Assembly: GCF_902499175.1 (NCBI RefSeq)
Contig: NZ_CABVQC010000004.1
Span: forward strand, 1 to 64,000
Origin: Burkholderia aenigmatica
GTDB lineage: Bacteria > Pseudomonadota > Gammaproteobacteria > Burkholderiales > Burkholderiaceae
Direction of reading: 5' to 3'
DNA length: 64,000 nt
The notes under the pieces are model-generated. The model ran no database searches. It was not told the DNA's origin and saw only the letters and a program-made list of their open reading frames with translations. This document shows, piece by piece, positions 17,571 to 26,313 of the stretch; positions within the stretch are counted from its first letter, which is position 1, and each line of letters begins with the position of its first letter. Made by a program: the position numbers and the translations under genes.

Positions 17571-18749
17571 ATGGCTGAAGCATATATCGTCGCTGCCCGC
17601 CGCACCGCAGGCGGCCGTCGCAATGGCCGCCTGTCGGGCTGGCATCCTGCCGACCTGGCGTCCGTCGTCCTGGACACCCTGGTGGCGGACACCGGGATCG
17701 ATCCGGCCGCAGTCGAGGACGTTATCATGGGCTGCGTCGGTCAGGCCGGCGAGCAGTCGATGAACATTGCCCGCAACGCCGTGCTGGCATCCACGCTGCC
17801 GAATGCGGTGCCTGCGACGTCGATCGACCGGCAGTGCGGTTCATCGCAGCAGGCCCTGCATTTCGCGGCGCAGGCCGTGATGTCGGGCACCATGGACTGT
17901 GTGATCGCAGCGGGCGTCGAGAGCATGACCCGCGTACCGATGTTCACGCCCAGTGAACTTCCGCGGAAGGCTGGCCTGGGCGTGTACAACAGCCCGCGCA
18001 TGGACGAGCGATTCCCCGGCGTCCAGTTCAGCCAATTCTCCGGCGCCGAGATGATCGCCCGGAAGTACGAACTGACCAAGCGGCAACTGGACGAGTATTC
18101 GCTCGAGAGCCACCGCCGTGCCGCCGTGGCAACGCGAGAGGGGCGTTTTGAGCGCGAGATCATCGCGCTGGAAGCCCGTACCAAGGAAAGCGGTGCCACG
18201 GGTGAAATGCATGCTGCAGACGAGGGCATCCGCTTCGATGCAACCGTCGAAGCCATCGCTGGTGTGAAGCTGCTGCAGGAAGGCGGCGTCATCACGGCGG
18301 CCAATGCCAGCCAGATCTGCGATGGTGCGGCTGGCGTCCTGGTCGTCAGCGAGCGTGCCCTCAAGACCTTCGGGCTCAAACCCATCGCACGCGTGCATCA
18401 CATGTCGGTGATGGGCCACGATCCGGTCATCATGCTCGAGGCGCCCATTCCCGCGACCGAGATTGCCTTGCGCAAGGCCGGTCTGAAAATTCAGGACATC
18501 GATGCCTACGAGGTTAACGAAGCATTTGCTCCGGTGCCTTTGGCCTGGCTGCAAGCGATCGGTGCGGATCCCCATCGACTGAACGTCAATGGCGGCGCGA
18601 TCGCGCTGGGCCACCCGTTGGGCGCGTCGGGAGCCAAGTTGATGACGACGCTGATCAACGTCCTTCAACAGCGCGGCGGTCGCTACGGCCTTCAGACCAT
18701 GTGCGAAGGCGGTGGTATGGCGAACGTCACGATCGTCGAGCGCCTCTGA
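17571..18749 (+). CDS. Acetyl-CoA acyltransferase (thiolase)
   Basis: A 392-residue thiolase. The nucleophilic Cys lies in SIDRQCGSSQQAL (about residue 90), the catalytic His in GGAIALGHPLGASGA, and the second Cys in TMCEGGGMANVTIVE. GGAG precedes ATG 17571. Together with the SDR and the enoyl-CoA hydratase it supplies the last steps of one beta-oxidation round, releasing acetyl-CoA or propionyl-CoA. No acyl-CoA dehydrogenase or ligase is present in the cluster, so these must come from elsewhere or the substrate enters at another oxidation state. Confidence 0.92.
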   Translation: MAEAYIVAARRTAGGRRNGRLSGWHPADLASVVLDTLVADTGIDPAAVEDVIMGCVGQAGEQSMNIARNAVLASTLPNAVPATSIDRQCGSSQQALHFAAQAVMSGTMDCVIAAGVESMTRVPMFTPSELPRKAGLGVYNSPRMDERFPGVQFSQFSGAEMIARKYELTKRQLDEYSLESHRRAAVATREGRFEREIIALEARTKESGATGEMHAADEGIRFDATVEAIAGVKLLQEGGVITAANASQICDGAAGVLVVSERALKTFGLKPIARVHHMSVMGHDPVIMLEAPIPATEIALRKAGLKIQDIDAYEVNEAFAPVPLAWLQAIGADPHRLNVNGGAIALGHPLGASGAKLMTTLINVLQQRGGRYGLQTMCEGGGMANVTIVERL

Positions 18750-18791
18750 TACAGCGCCGCGGGCCGGGCAGGCCCACCCATGGAGACTGGG

Positions 18792-19595
18792 ATGCAACAA
18801 AGACAAGAACGCGCGGAGGCGCCTTTGCTCACGGTGGACAGTGTGTCCGTGCGCTTCGGTGGGATCGTGGCACTGGACCGTGTCAGTTTCGATGTGCGTC
18901 GGGGTGAAGTTCGTGGCTTGATTGGCCCGAACGGTGCAGGCAAGAGCACTTTGTTCAATTGCCTGTCCCGACTCTATCGCTGCGACAGCGGCACGATCGA
19001 CTTCGATGGCCATGTGTTGTCCCGAATGCCGAGACATCGCATTGCAAAGCTGGGCGTGGGTAGAACCTTCCAGAATTTGGCGTTGTTTCGGACCATGACG
19101 GTGCGTGACAACGTACTGGTCGGCGTCCATTCGCATCACCACAACGGTTTCCTTGCGGACGCGTTTCGACTGCCGGGGGCTGTCGTCACCGAACGCGCGG
19201 CCCAAGCACGCGTGGATGAAGCACTGGAACTCGTCGGATTGCAGGCGTTTTCCCATAGGATTGTCGCCGACCTGCCGTTCGGAACACAAAAGCGGGTCGA
19301 ACTGGCGCGTGCTCTTGCAAGCGAGCCGTCGTTGCTATTGCTGGATGAGCCGGCGTGCGGCCTGAACCATGAGGAGCTCAGCGGTCTCGGCGAACTCATT
19401 CTGGACATTCGCAAGCGCCTGAACCTGACGGTGTTGCTGGTGGAGCACCACATGGGTCTGATCATGGGGGTATGCGACCGAATCGTCGCGTTGAACTTCG
19501 GGCGCAAGATCGCCGACGGGAGCCCTGAGCATGTGCGCAACCACCCCGACGTGATTCGGGCCTATCTCGGACCGGAAGAAGAGGGGGCAGCATGA
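18792..19595 (+). CDS. Liv-type ABC transporter ATPase (LivG-like)
   Basis: A 267-residue ATPase with Walker A GPNGAGKST, a LivG-style signature LPFGTQKRVELARAL, and Walker B LLLLDEPACGLN. I chose ATG 18792 because the GGAGA within the upstream ATG (18780) context sits at correct spacing for it; 18780 remains possible. The stop overlaps the next ATPase start by 4 bp. It forms the first of two ATPases in a branched-chain-type importer served by the binding protein at 12580. Confidence 0.92.
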   Translation: MQQRQERAEAPLLTVDSVSVRFGGIVALDRVSFDVRRGEVRGLIGPNGAGKSTLFNCLSRLYRCDSGTIDFDGHVLSRMPRHRIAKLGVGRTFQNLALFRTMTVRDNVLVGVHSHHHNGFLADAFRLPGAVVTERAAQARVDEALELVGLQAFSHRIVADLPFGTQKRVELARALASEPSLLLLDEPACGLNHEELSGLGELILDIRKRLNLTVLLVEHHMGLIMGVCDRIVALNFGRKIADGSPEHVRNHPDVIRAYLGPEEEGAA

Positions 19596-20308
19596 CTCGG
19601 CTCTTGGAAATCCGCGATCTGCGGGCAAGCTATAACGCGTCGGAAGTCTTGCACGGCATCGACATGAACGTGGAAGCTGGTCAAGTGACGGCTCTGCTCG
19701 GCGCGAACGGAGCGGGCAAGACGACCACGTTGCGCGCGATCTGCCGCTTCATGGCGCGTACAAGCGGCAAGGTCACGTTTCGTGGGCAGCAGATCGAAGA
19801 CCGTTCGACCGAACAGATTGCTGTGCTTGGCGTCGGGCATGTGCCTGATGGCCGTGGGACGTTCCTGGGGCTGACGACCAAGGAAAACCTGTACCTCGGG
19901 TGTCATGCGCGCAAGGACCGGCGAGCAGTCGAGCAAGACGTGGAGCGCATGTACGACTACTTTCCCCGTTTGAAGGAGCGTCGCGCGCAGCAGGCCGGCA
20001 CGCTTTCCGGTGGGGAGCAGCAAATGCTGGCGATCGCGCGCGCGCTTATGGCCCGCCCCGCGCTGCTGTTGCTGGATGAGCCCTCCTTCGGTCTGGCGCC
20101 GATGATGGTGCGGGACATTTTCGCCATCATGCGCCGCATTCGTGACGAGCAGCAGGTTGCCATCCTGCTGGTGGAACAGAACGCGCGGATCGCGCTGGAG
20201 CTGGCAAACACAGCCTATCTGCTCGAGTCGGGCCGCATCGTCAAGCACGGCACCAGCGAGTCGATGCGCGGCGACGATGCCGTGCGTCGCGCCTACCTCG
20301 GAGAGTGA
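19592..20308 (+). CDS. Liv-type ABC transporter ATPase (LivF-like)
   Basis: A 238-residue ATPase with Walker A GANGAGKTTTL, signature LSGGEQQMLAIARAL and Walker B LLLLDEPSFGLAP. It overlaps the upstream ATPase gene as ATGA, consistent with coupled synthesis of the two nucleotide-binding subunits. It is the shorter LivF-type partner of the importer. Confidence 0.93.
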   Translation: MTRLLEIRDLRASYNASEVLHGIDMNVEAGQVTALLGANGAGKTTTLRAICRFMARTSGKVTFRGQQIEDRSTEQIAVLGVGHVPDGRGTFLGLTTKENLYLGCHARKDRRAVEQDVERMYDYFPRLKERRAQQAGTLSGGEQQMLAIARALMARPALLLLDEPSFGLAPMMVRDIFAIMRRIRDEQQVAILLVEQNARIALELANTAYLLESGRIVKHGTSESMRGDDAVRRAYLGE

Positions 20309-20310
20309 GC

Positions 20311-21183
20311 ATGGAGTCCTTCATTCAACAACTGGTAACCGGCCTGTCGACAGGCGGTATCTATGCCTGCCTGGCGCTCGCGCTCGTCATGATCTACCAG
20401 GCGACACATCAAGTGAACTTTGCGCAAGGCGAGATGGCGATGTTCTCGACCTTCATTGCGTGGGCGTTGATTCAGGCAGGTGTGCCGTACTGGGGGGCAT
20501 TCTTCCTCACGATCGTGTTGTCTTTCGCGATGGGGGCGGCACTGGAGTTCATCGTGATACGACCGTTGCACAAGGCGCCCGAATTGAGCGTTGTGGTGGT
20601 ATTTATCGGACTCCTGGTGATCTTCCACAGCCTGGCCGGTTGGCTGTTCGGCAGCCAGATCAAGGCGTTTCCGAGTCCGTTTCCGAAAGATGCGTGGTTC
20701 GGAAGTGAGCTGATGTCGGCTCATCAGGTCGGGACGATCTTCGTTGCGCTGTGCATCGTTGCCGCACTGTTCACCTTCTTCCGCTTTACCACGCTGGGTC
20801 TCGCAATGCGCGCCGCTGCGCAAAACCCAGGGTCATCTCGCCTGCTGGGTATTCGTGTGGGCCGGATGCTCATGCTCGGGTGGGGCCTGGCTGGTGCCAT
20901 CGGCGCGGTTGCCGGAATGATGGTCGCGCCGGTGGTTTTCCTTGACCCCAGCATGATGAGCGGCGTCCTGATCTACGCGTTCGCGGGGGCGCTCATCGGG
21001 GGTATCGACAACCCGGTTGGTGCCGTGATCGGCGGGTTCTTGGTTGGGGTGCTTGAAAACTTGATCGGTACCTACGTTGTGGGCACTGAACTCAAGCTTT
21101 CGGTGGCTCTGGTTCTTATCGTCGTCGTCCTCATCGTACGGCCCGCGGGTCTGATGGGTCGTCGCATCGTACAACGTGTCTAA
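20311..21183 (+). CDS. Liv-type ABC permease (LivH-like)
   Basis: A 290-residue inner-membrane permease with about eight hydrophobic segments. It contains the family motif GGIYACLALALVMIYQATHQVNFAQGEM near the N-terminus (given in part: NFAQGEMAMF) and ALIGGIDNPVGAVIGG before the last spans. ATG 20311 has GGAGAG five bases upstream; an in-frame GTG at 20305 is less likely. It pairs with the LivM-like permease to form the translocation path. Confidence 0.92.
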   Translation: MESFIQQLVTGLSTGGIYACLALALVMIYQATHQVNFAQGEMAMFSTFIAWALIQAGVPYWGAFFLTIVLSFAMGAALEFIVIRPLHKAPELSVVVVFIGLLVIFHSLAGWLFGSQIKAFPSPFPKDAWFGSELMSAHQVGTIFVALCIVAALFTFFRFTTLGLAMRAAAQNPGSSRLLGIRVGRMLMLGWGLAGAIGAVAGMMVAPVVFLDPSMMSGVLIYAFAGALIGGIDNPVGAVIGGFLVGVLENLIGTYVVGTELKLSVALVLIVVVLIVRPAGLMGRRIVQRV

Positions 21184-21186
21184 GCC

Positions 21187-22203
21187 ATGAATCTGAAGTC
21201 CATGACCTCTCATCCCGCTCCCTTTTCGGGACCCGCGCGTAGTCAGCGTGCCCGATTGCCGCGAAGTCTGGTTCTGCTGGCCCTCGCGATCGTCCCCATG
21301 TTCATCGCTCATGGGTATGTCCTGTTCCAGATCACCATGGTGCTTTCGTATGCTGTCGCACTGGTCGGACTGAACATGCTGACCGGTTACAACGGCCAGA
21401 TATCCTTGGGACATGGTGCCTTCTATGCGATCGGTGCCTATACCGTTGCCATCCTGATGGACAAGGCCTCGGTTCCCTACTGGCTTTGCATTCCTGCCGC
21501 CGGTCTGGTCTGCTTGCTGGTCGGATACCTGTTCGGTCGCCCGGCGCTGAAGTTGCAAGGGCTCTACCTAGCGCTCGCGACCTTTGCTCTGGGTGTGGTG
21601 ACGCCGCAGTTGCTGAAGTACAAGTACCTGGAACCGTGGACCGGCGGTGTAGGCGGTATCGTCTTGACCAAGCCGGATGCGCCGTTCGGTCTTCCGCTCG
21701 ACTCTGATCAGTATCTCTACCTCTTTGCGCTCATCGTGGCAGTGGTGGTTTTCGTACTGGCCCGGAACATGATTGACAGCGGGACGGGGCGGGCCCTGCG
21801 TGCCATTCGCGACCACGAGATCGCCGCCGAGTCCATGGGGATTGACAACCGACACTACAAATCCATGACCTTCGGCGTGTCCGCTGCGTTCACCGGTATC
21901 GGAGGTGGCCTGTCTGCGCTGGCCGTTCAATTCGTTTCACCGGATTCTTTCACGATGTTCCTGTCCATCTCGCTGCTGGTCGGCGTGGTTGTCGGCGGTA
22001 TCGGTACGCTTTGGGGTGCGATGTTCGGGGCCGCCTTCATCATGTTCGTACCGAGCGTTGCCGAGACGATTTCCAAAGATGCGGCTTGGGGAATCTACGG
22101 TTTGGTATTGATCCTCTTCGTCTTTGTTCTGCCAGGCGGCGTGATGGGGCTGATCACACGCGTGCGCACACGTCTGCAGGGACAAGGGGAGGAGCAAGCA
22201 TGA
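21187..22203 (+). CDS. Liv-type ABC permease (LivM-like)
   Basis: A 338-residue permease of the LivM group. It starts 3 bp after the LivH-like stop. Characteristic sequences are LNMLTGYNGQISLGHGAFYA after the second span and the EAA-like loop RALRAIRDHEIAAESMGI, where the ATPase docks. A positively charged N-terminal extension of about 28 residues precedes the first span. Its stop overlaps the following kinase-like gene start as ATGA. Confidence 0.92.
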   Translation: MNLKSMTSHPAPFSGPARSQRARLPRSLVLLALAIVPMFIAHGYVLFQITMVLSYAVALVGLNMLTGYNGQISLGHGAFYAIGAYTVAILMDKASVPYWLCIPAAGLVCLLVGYLFGRPALKLQGLYLALATFALGVVTPQLLKYKYLEPWTGGVGGIVLTKPDAPFGLPLDSDQYLYLFALIVAVVVFVLARNMIDSGTGRALRAIRDHEIAAESMGIDNRHYKSMTFGVSAAFTGIGGGLSALAVQFVSPDSFTMFLSISLLVGVVVGGIGTLWGAMFGAAFIMFVPSVAETISKDAAWGIYGLVLILFVFVLPGGVMGLITRVRTRLQGQGEEQA

Positions 22204-23231
22204 GCCACAACCTCGAGTTCGATGCAGGTGTCCTTGCCGACTATCTGCAGACCTGTATGCCGGAGCTTCGCGGCCGGATGGAACTGCAACGCATTGGAGG
22301 CGGTCAGTCCAATCCGACGTTCTTCGTCACTTTCGAAAATGGTCCGCGCCTGGTCCTTCGCAAGCAGCCGCCGGGGGAACTGCTCAAGTCGGCGCATGCG
22401 GTCGATCGAGAGTTTCGTATCTTGCGCGCGTTGCGTAAGACTGACGTCCCGGTACCCAATGCACTCTTGTACTGCGAGGACCGAGAAATCATCGGAACTC
22501 CGTTTTATGTGATGGAGCGTCTTGAAGGTCGGGTCATGAGTAACTACGCGATGCCCGAAATTGACCCGGGTCAACGGCGCAGCTATCTGTTTGCTCTGGC
22601 CGAAACGCTGGCTCAACTGCACGCAGTCGATTGGGCCAGTGTAGGTTTGGCCGACTACGGAAAGCCGGGCAATTTCTTCGCGCGTCAAATTGATCGCTGG
22701 ACTCGCCAGTGGCAAGCGTCCAAGACACAGGACAACTCGGATATCGAACGTCTGATTGAATGGCTGCCGAGCCATATTCCGCCAGGCGACGAAACGACGA
22801 TTGCCCACGGAGACTTCCGCCTTGGCAACGTGATGTTCCATCCGACCGAACCGCGCGTGATCGCGGTGCTGGACTGGGAACTCTCGACACTGGGCCACCC
22901 CTTGGCGGACGCTGCGTACAGCAGTTTGCCATGGCTGACCGAGCCGGACGTGTTCGAAGGCGTCAAGGGCCTCGATCTGCAGACATTGCATCTGCCCGCC
23001 CAGCAGGAGTACCTCGCAGCCTACTTGGCCGCTAGCGGCCGAGGGGACGCTGTTCGCCCCTTCCATCATGCGTTTTCGCTTTTCCGCTTTGCCGTGATTC
23101 TGGAGGGCATCACGGCACGAGCGAAGGCTGGGAACGCCGTCGGCGATGACGCCGTGGCGGTCGGTCGTTTGTCGTCTCGCTTCGCGCGTTATGCGGCGGA
23201 ATTGATCGCAATCGATAAGGGAGAGGAATAA
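22200..23231 (+). CDS. APH-like phosphotransferase (ACAD10/LvaA-like)
   Basis: A 343-residue aminoglycoside phosphotransferase-fold protein. It has a nucleotide-loop region [12 protein letters not shown], the catalytic [12 protein letters not shown] and the metal-binding [10 protein letters not shown]. The HGDFRxGN plus DWE signature is that of the group fused to or co-encoded with acyl-CoA dehydrogenases in the ACAD10/11 route, where 4-hydroxyacyl-CoA is phosphorylated before dehydration; bacterial LvaA acts similarly on 4-hydroxyvaleryl-CoA. It overlaps livM by 4 bp and the racemase gene by 1 bp, so it is integral to this operon. Phosphorylation of a hydroxyacyl-CoA intermediate is therefore a reasonable inference, not antibiotic resistance. 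Confidence 0.85.
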   Translation: MSHNLEFDAGVLADYLQTCMPELRGRMELQRIGGGQSNPTFFVTFENGPRLVLRKQPPGELLKSAHAVDREFRILRALRKTDVPVPNALLYCEDREIIGTPFYVMERLEGRVMSNYAMPEIDPGQRRSYLFALAETLAQLHAVDWASVGLADYGKPGNFFARQIDRWTRQWQASKTQDNSDIERLIEWLPSHIPPGDETTIAHGDFRLGNVMFHPTEPRVIAVLDWELSTLGHPLADAAYSSLPWLTEPDVFEGVKGLDLQTLHLPAQQEYLAAYLAASGRGDAVRPFHHAFSLFRFAVILEGITARAKAGNAVGDDAVAVGRLSSRFARYAAELIAIDKGEE

Positions 23232-24328
23232 TGGCTGGCCCCCTTGCAGGATTGAAGGTTGTGGAATTCGCGGGGATCGGCCCGGGTCCCTTCTGCGCCA
23301 TGGTATTGGGTGACCTGGGTGCAGACGTGGTGCGCATCGCACGGCCCGGCCAGTCACCTGACGCGCGCGATGTGACTACTCGCAACAGACGCACAGTACA
23401 ACTGGACCTGCGTGCCGCTGGCTCGCAGGAACAAGTCATGTCATTGATCGGTGCGGCAGATTGCCTGATCGAGGGATTCCGGCCCGGCGTGATGGAGAGA
23501 TTGGGCCTAGGGCCGCAGGACTGCCTTGAAGCCAATCTTCGACTGGTCTATGGCCGGATGACAGGTTGGGGTCAACACGGGCCTTTGTCACAGGCGGCTG
23601 GGCACGACATCAATTACATCGCCATCTCTGGTGCACTCAACGCGATCGGTCGGCCCGACGAGGCGCCACCGCCGCCATTGAATTACGTGGGCGATTTTGG
23701 TGGGGGCGGCATGCTGTTGGCCGTTGGACTGCTGGCGGCATTGCTGGAGGCGAAGAACTCCGGTCGCGGTCAGGTCGTCGATGCAGCGATGACGGATGGT
23801 ACGGCGCTGCTGTCAGCTTTCCTGTACGGTCTCAGGGCCATGGGGCAATGGGGAAACCAGCGTGGTGAAAACCTGCTCGACGGTGGCGCCCATTTCTACG
23901 ATACGTATGCTTGCGCCGACGGCAAGTTCATCGCGATTGGTGCGATCGAGCCACAGTTCTACGCGGAACTGCGCGCAATTTGTGGAATTGATGACCCGTT
24001 GTTCGACGGGCAAATGGACGCAGCACGGTGGCCGCTATTAAAGCTGCGCTTGGCAAACGTATTCCGTACACGGACTCGACAAGAGTGGTGCGAGATGCTT
24101 GAAGGTACTGACGCCTGTTTTGCACCGGTGCTGGATTGGGATGAGGCGCTGGAGCACCCTCACAACGTTGCCCGCGAGACCTATCTGACTGTAGACGGTG
24201 TGGCTCAGCCGGCACCGGCGCCACGATTCTCAAGGACCGTCAACGCGACACCGCAGCCAACTCGGTCTGTGTCGATACAAGAGGCATTGGCAACTTGGAG
24301 TGTCAACGCGTTTCCGGGTGCAGCGTGA
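23231..24328 (+). CDS. Alpha-methylacyl-CoA racemase
   Basis: A 365-residue type III CoA-transferase-fold enzyme of the racemase branch. The catalytic His125 and Asp155 sit in AGHDINYI and [10 protein letters not shown], the His/Asp pair that distinguishes 2-methylacyl-CoA racemases from CoA transferases. The N-terminus, [14 protein letters not shown], is also typical. It epimerises (2R)- to (2S)-2-methylacyl-CoA so that branched acids can be beta-oxidised. The start overlaps the upstream stop as TAATG, and the operon ends at a strong terminator 80 bp downstream. Its presence argues that the imported compound carries a methyl branch alpha to the carboxylate. Confidence 0.92.
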   Translation: MAGPLAGLKVVEFAGIGPGPFCAMVLGDLGADVVRIARPGQSPDARDVTTRNRRTVQLDLRAAGSQEQVMSLIGAADCLIEGFRPGVMERLGLGPQDCLEANLRLVYGRMTGWGQHGPLSQAAGHDINYIAISGALNAIGRPDEAPPPPLNYVGDFGGGGMLLAVGLLAALLEAKNSGRGQVVDAAMTDGTALLSAFLYGLRAMGQWGNQRGENLLDGGAHFYDTYACADGKFIAIGAIEPQFYAELRAICGIDDPLFDGQMDAARWPLLKLRLANVFRTRTRQEWCEMLEGTDACFAPVLDWDEALEHPHNVARETYLTVDGVAQPAPAPRFSRTVNATPQPTRSVSIQEALATWSVNAFPGAA

Positions 24329-24405
24329 CCGGCGCCGTGCATGAAACCGTCAAATTGTGATGGTGAAATTGCGAGTTCTTGATCTCCATTCCTTGCGGTG
24401 CCTTT

Positions 24406-24437
24406 CGCCTCTCATTTTTTGAGGGGCGGCTTTTTTT
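24406..24437 (+). terminator. Rho-independent terminator of the racemase operon
   Basis: CGCCTCTCA (24406-24414) pairs with TGAGGGGCG (24420-24428), one G-T wobble, around a TTTTT loop, followed by GC and seven Ts. It lies 78 bp after the racemase stop. The remainder of 24329-24594 shows no gene. Confidence 0.9.
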
Positions 24438-24594
24438 GTGGAGAACGATTTGGAGTGCGACTGATTGAGGTGGTTGTCAGGTGGATTTGTCGATCGAGTG
24501 GAGTCATTGGTGTGATGAAGTTGTAACCATTGCAGTCGTCTGCCACGGAAGCTGGCCCGGTGCCAGCAGATACCATAGTCATTGGATGAGCTAG

Positions 24595-25527
24595 ATGCAT
24601 GTCTTAAGCACGATGGCCGTATGCATCGTCTCTTTTCTGCCCGATTCAGTGGTGGCCAGAATTTCGCATCGCTTCTTTGCGGGTGACACGCTGGAGGATG
24701 CGGTAAGGCATGTTCGTTTGCTTAACGCTGAAGGCTTTTCCGCGACGCTCGACTATTTTGGTGATGCTCCTGCGATGGGGTATGAGGTTCGCACTTCGGC
24801 TGAACCTTACTTCGAGTTGATCGACGCTATCGAGCGTAATAGTCTGGACGCGGAAGCAGCGATCAAGCCGTCAAGTCTCAGCGAAAAGGCAGGGGAAACC
24901 AGATCGACAGAACTGGTTGAATCCATCATCGCACGGGCAGGTCGAGCCAACGTCGTCGTACGGATCGACGTCGAAGACGTACGTGTCGCTCATAGGGGGG
25001 GCGATGTCACGGATCTGTGGCTGGGTAGGCAACGAAATGTGAGCTTCGCATTGCGTGCCAGTGTTCCTCGCACGGATTCCGACCTCGCGTCGCTTGCAAG
25101 GCAACGATTGGACGCAGGAATAAACAATGTGATGCACCGTGAAAGTCCAATCCGCCTTGTTGCGGGTGCGGTTGGCAGTCGAGCCGAACTTGCATCACAT
25201 TTTCTGCGTCACGTTGAGCGCTGCTTCGAAGCGGATCTGTTTGTCACGATTGCGACCCACGATGAAAAGCTGATCGATGACGTTGTCGCACATGTTCTGC
25301 GACGCGGGGTCGATCGGGCTCGCTTCGAGTTTCAGGTGGTGCTCGGCGTGCGCGAAGATCTGCGCGACAGGCTGAGGCAAATGGGATTTCGCGTGCGAGT
25401 CTACGTTCCATTTGGCAAGAATCGGTATGGCTACAGTACCCGACTCTTCAACGAGCACCCTGATGCGATGTGGCGCGGGATTGGATCTCTATTCCTCAAT
25501 CCAGCGCGTGTCGAATACAACCGATGA
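24595..25527 (+). CDS. Proline dehydrogenase family protein
   Basis: A 310-residue single-domain FAD barrel protein of the proline dehydrogenase family, oxidising proline or a related imino acid. Landmarks are HRFFAGDTLEDAV at the N-terminus, FSATLDYFGD, IKPSSL with the conserved Lys, VVRIDVED, FQVVLGVREDLRD and the C-terminal GFRVRVYVPFGKNRYGY. In the substrate helix the usual paired arginines read STRLFNEHP, so one Arg seems replaced by Leu, and substrate preference may be altered. The start is at ATG 24595; ATG 24613 is an alternative. It stands alone between a terminator and a long non-coding stretch. Confidence 0.82.
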   Translation: MHVLSTMAVCIVSFLPDSVVARISHRFFAGDTLEDAVRHVRLLNAEGFSATLDYFGDAPAMGYEVRTSAEPYFELIDAIERNSLDAEAAIKPSSLSEKAGETRSTELVESIIARAGRANVVVRIDVEDVRVAHRGGDVTDLWLGRQRNVSFALRASVPRTDSDLASLARQRLDAGINNVMHRESPIRLVAGAVGSRAELASHFLRHVERCFEADLFVTIATHDEKLIDDVVAHVLRRGVDRARFEFQVVLGVREDLRDRLRQMGFRVRVYVPFGKNRYGYSTRLFNEHPDAMWRGIGSLFLNPARVEYNR

Positions 25528-26313
25528 TCTACCGATGCGTCGATCCGGCTGCCGTTCGTCCGGGCAACGTCTTGCGCCACCCTGCCAAACGTGAGAGCGG
25601 TGTTCGCAGCCTCAAAATATTCCTCTCGAAAAATTCAAGTCTGAAATTGTCGTTCCAGTTTTGGAATGCTGTCTTGTTTTGGGGAACGCGTGTCCTTTGT
25701 GCAGCAAGGCCTCGTCTGTGCAGGGACCCCTGGCCCACTTTTTGCATTAGAGGATGCAAATATCCGCGGCTCCCTTTTGCGATATCCGACTCTCGGACGA
25801 GTTGGTTCATTGCGTTGCAGGGGCGTATATCGACTTCAAGTCTGTGAGGTGTTGCAATGAATGTACGCAGTAAGTGGCATGAAACTCGGCAGGATCCGAA
25901 AGAGGCTTGTACATATGAGGGTGGGCGGGGTGCTCCAGGACCTGCAACAGGGCATGCCCCGGAATGGGTTCAACGCAATCAACCAAACTGGCCGTGGGCA
26001 GGCGCGAGTGTTGCATATGACTGGATGGATCACGCGCCACTTTTCGATATTCGGGACTAACACGGTCTCGTTGCATTAGCGCTTCGTGTCCGTATCGGCG
26101 ACCGACCAGTCGGTTTCACATTCGGACATCAGGAACTCGGTTGAACACTGTTCGTCTTGATGGCGATACTCAAGCGGCATGATGAGAATGCTGATAGCCG
26201 GCGACGGACACGAAGTAACCGCGAACGACGACGCGAGTTTGGCGTATCGGCCAGCAGGCAACTCTGGCGGCGGACAGATCGCGTCGACAGGCCTCATCCA
26301 ACACTAACGATTC
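25528..26313. other. 786-bp region without a recognisable gene
   Basis: Several short open frames exist on both strands, but none has a known family signature, good ribosome site or conserved look. A perfect 12-bp inverted repeat, CTTCGTGTCCGT (26082-26093) and ACGGACACGAAG (26204-26215), is separated by 110 bases; this could be chance. The pyruvate carboxylase promoter should lie at the right end. Confidence 0.4.

Noticed and set aside
17841..19289. Minus-strand open frame of 482 codons opposite thiolase and LivG
   Set aside because: Both strands cannot be strongly coding here; the plus-strand genes have complete motifs, and this frame shows only mirrored composition.
22200..23231. Aminoglycoside resistance kinase
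   Set aside because: The fold matches, but the gene overlaps livM and a racemase gene and its motifs fit the acyl-CoA-associated subgroup.
26082..26215. 12-bp inverted repeat 110 bp apart as ends of a small mobile element
   Set aside because: One such repeat is expected by chance at this scale; no target duplication or internal gene supports it.
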